Origin: an uncultured Oscillospiraceae bacterium
GTDB lineage: Bacteria; Bacillota; Clostridia; Oscillospirales; Oscillospiraceae
Length of the DNA stretch: 15,015 nucleotides
Reading direction: 5' to 3'
Assembly: GCA_910584805.1 (NCBI GenBank)
Contig: CAJUCB010000009.1
Span: 31,664-46,678, forward strand
Below the pieces are notes generated by a model. It ran no database searches and had not been told where the DNA came from. It saw only the letters and a program-made list of their open reading frames with translations. Shown here piece by piece: positions 13,711-15,015 of the stretch. Position numbers and translations under genes: made by a program. Positions within the stretch are counted from its first letter, which is position 1. The number at the start of each line of letters is the position of its first letter.

Positions 13711-15015
13711 ATGACGATCCAACGCTGCGAAGCGCTCATCGCCCGAGACAAAAACGTGATCGCCCCCTGTCAGCACCTGTCCTACTTTCCTCTAGTTGTA
13801 GAGGATTGTAAAGGGAGCATCCTTATCGATGCCGACGGCAACCAGTTTATTGACTTTCTCTCCAGTGCCTCTTCCCTGAACCTGGGTAGTTCCCACCCTG
13901 TGATTACCCAGGCAATCCAGGCACAGTTGGAAAAGTTCACCCAGTATACCCAAGCCTATTGCTACAATCAGCAAAGCATCGAGTATGCGGAGCGGTTGGT
14001 CTCCGTCTACCCTGGCGGAGTGTCCGCCAAGGTCTGCTTTGGCAACTGCGGGTCCGATGGGAATGACGCTGCCATCAAGTTTGCCCGTGCCTACACAGGG
14101 CGGCAAAAAATCATCGTCTTTGTGAACGGTTACCATGGTAGCACCTACGGCGCCGCTACCCTCACCACTTGTTCTACCAGGGTCCACGAAAAAATGGGGC
14201 CCTTCCTGCCGGAGGTCTATGCCTTTCCTTTCTTTGGTACAGACCAGGACAGCGAAACCGTGAAGCGGGACTGTTTAAAACAGATGGAGACTGCCTTTGC
14301 CTCTTACCTCCCTGTAGGCGAGGTGGCCGCGGTGATCATCGAGCCTGTGCAGGGTGACGGCGGTATTCTCCCTGCCCACCCCATTTTCATGGAGAAGTTA
14401 TATGCACTGTGTAAGGCCAACGGGATTCTTTTCATTTCCGATGAGGTCCAGCAGGGCTTTTACCGCACTGGTACATTCTTTTCCATTGAACATTACGGCA
14501 TCATCCCCGATGGTATCGTTCTAGGAAAATCCGTGGGGGCTGGGTTGGTGCTAGGTGCGTTCATGGGAAAAACGGAGATCATGGATTGTCTCCCCGCCCC
14601 TGCCCACGCCTTTACCCTAGCGGGCAATTCCATTGCCTGCGCCGCCGGGAGCGCGGCCTTTGACTACTACCAAAGTGAGGACTTCCAGTCCCGTCTTTCC
14701 ACCAACATTACCTTGGCGGAAACTCTGGCTGCAAAGCTCAAAGAAGCCCATCCCACCACCATTGCTTTCGTGCGGAATTTAGGGCTCTCCATGGGCATCG
14801 GTATCCAAACTCCTCAGGGGAAACCAGACCTGGACGGTGTATTCAAAATCCTGTTCCGTTGTTACCAGACGGGCTTGGTTCTCATTTCTCTGGCGGGGCA
14901 TGTCCTACGGGTTCAGCCTCCCCTGAACATCGAACCGGAGCTGTTGGAAAAAGGCTTTGCCATCCTGGATGCGGCAATGGACGATTTTGAGGCTGGACAA
15001 ATTCCAGATGATGTT
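13711..15015 (+). CDS. Class-III PLP-dependent aminotransferase, 3' end beyond the window
   Basis: 435 codons are open from the ATG at 13711 to the window end without a stop, so the gene is nearly complete (family about 420-460 aa). AAGGAAG (13694-13700) lies 10 nt upstream. Class-III (ornithine/GABA-type) features in order: the N-terminal DADGNQFIDFLSS strand (40-52), cofactor phosphate site FGNCGSDGNDAAIKFAR (110-126), NGYHGSTYGA (139-148), IIEPVQGDGG (209-218), DEVQQGFYRTG with ring-nitrogen Asp D244, and the Schiff-base Lys K273 in VLGKSVGAG. The Lys environment is close to, but not the same as, the common LAKxLGGG. Substrate is open: GABA, lysine, ornithine, beta-alanine or another omega-amino donor are all possible. 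It is the second gene after the transporter, 74 nt away, with a weak hairpin between, so a functional link to the transporter is uncertain. Confidence 0.9.
   Translation, partial: MTIQRCEALIARDKNVIAPCQHLSYFPLVVEDCKGSILIDADGNQFIDFLSSASSLNLGSSHPVITQAIQAQLEKFTQYTQAYCYNQQSIEYAERLVSVYPGGVSAKVCFGNCGSDGNDAAIKFARAYTGRQKIIVFVNGYHGSTYGAATLTTCSTRVHEKMGPFLPEVYAFPFFGTDQDSETVKRDCLKQMETAFASYLPVGEVAAVIIEPVQGDGGILPAHPIFMEKLYALCKANGILFISDEVQQGFYRTGTFFSIEHYGIIPDGIVLGKSVGAGLVLGAFMGKTEIMDCLPAPAHAFTLAGNSIACAAGSAAFDYYQSEDFQSRLSTNITLAETLAAKLKEAHPTTIAFVRNLGLSMGIGIQTPQGKPDLDGVFKILFRCYQTGLVLISLAGHVLRVQPPLNIEPELLEKGFAILDAAMDDFEAGQIPDDV

Overview
The window looks like a chromosomal segment of a Gram-positive Clostridia bacterium, probably near the Oscillospiraceae. 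This rests on moderate-to-high GC, strong AGGAGG ribosome binding sites, TTGxxx-17-TATAAT promoters, a MurD of the NDSIASSPTRT type that I recall from Clostridia, and a BMP-type nucleoside ABC importer. No rRNA, tRNA, CRISPR array or insertion sequence was seen.

Layout, left to right. (1) Positions 1-438, + strand: the C-terminal half of a XerC/XerD-like tyrosine recombinase, cut by the window edge. (2) Positions about 425-8705, - strand: one tightly packed seven-gene unit read right to left. It has a consensus sigma-A promoter (8677-8705), then murD, three consecutive M42-family metallo-aminopeptidase paralogs, a PLP-dependent YnbB/methionine gamma-lyase-like protein, ligA and an ArsR-family repressor. 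Gaps are 38 nt or less, and four of the six junctions overlap or nearly touch. A hairpin overlapping the arsR stop codon closes the unit. (3) Positions 8721-12688, - strand: a second operon with its own consensus promoter and a strong intrinsic terminator. It encodes an ATPase and two permeases of a nucleoside (NupOPQ-like) ABC importer, joined by ATGA stop/start overlaps. (4) Positions 12609-12934: a divergent 326-nt regulatory region with promoters on both strands and several inverted repeats. (5) Positions 12935 to the end, + strand: a YhhQ-type queuosine-precursor transporter and a class-III PLP aminotransferase that runs off the window.

How the genes work together. The long minus-strand operon mixes peptidoglycan precursor synthesis, intracellular peptide trimming, sulfur amino acid or PLP chemistry, and DNA ligation. 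It ends in a regulator that keeps a complete zinc-site motif of the SmtB/CzrA alpha-5 type. The ABC operon would import nucleosides but has no substrate-binding lipoprotein gene in view. No clearly undescribed multi-gene defence or mobile system is visible. The most unusual items are the triple M42 array with one divergent active site, the zinc-sensor-like ArsR fused by overlap to ligA, and the structured divergent intergenic region.
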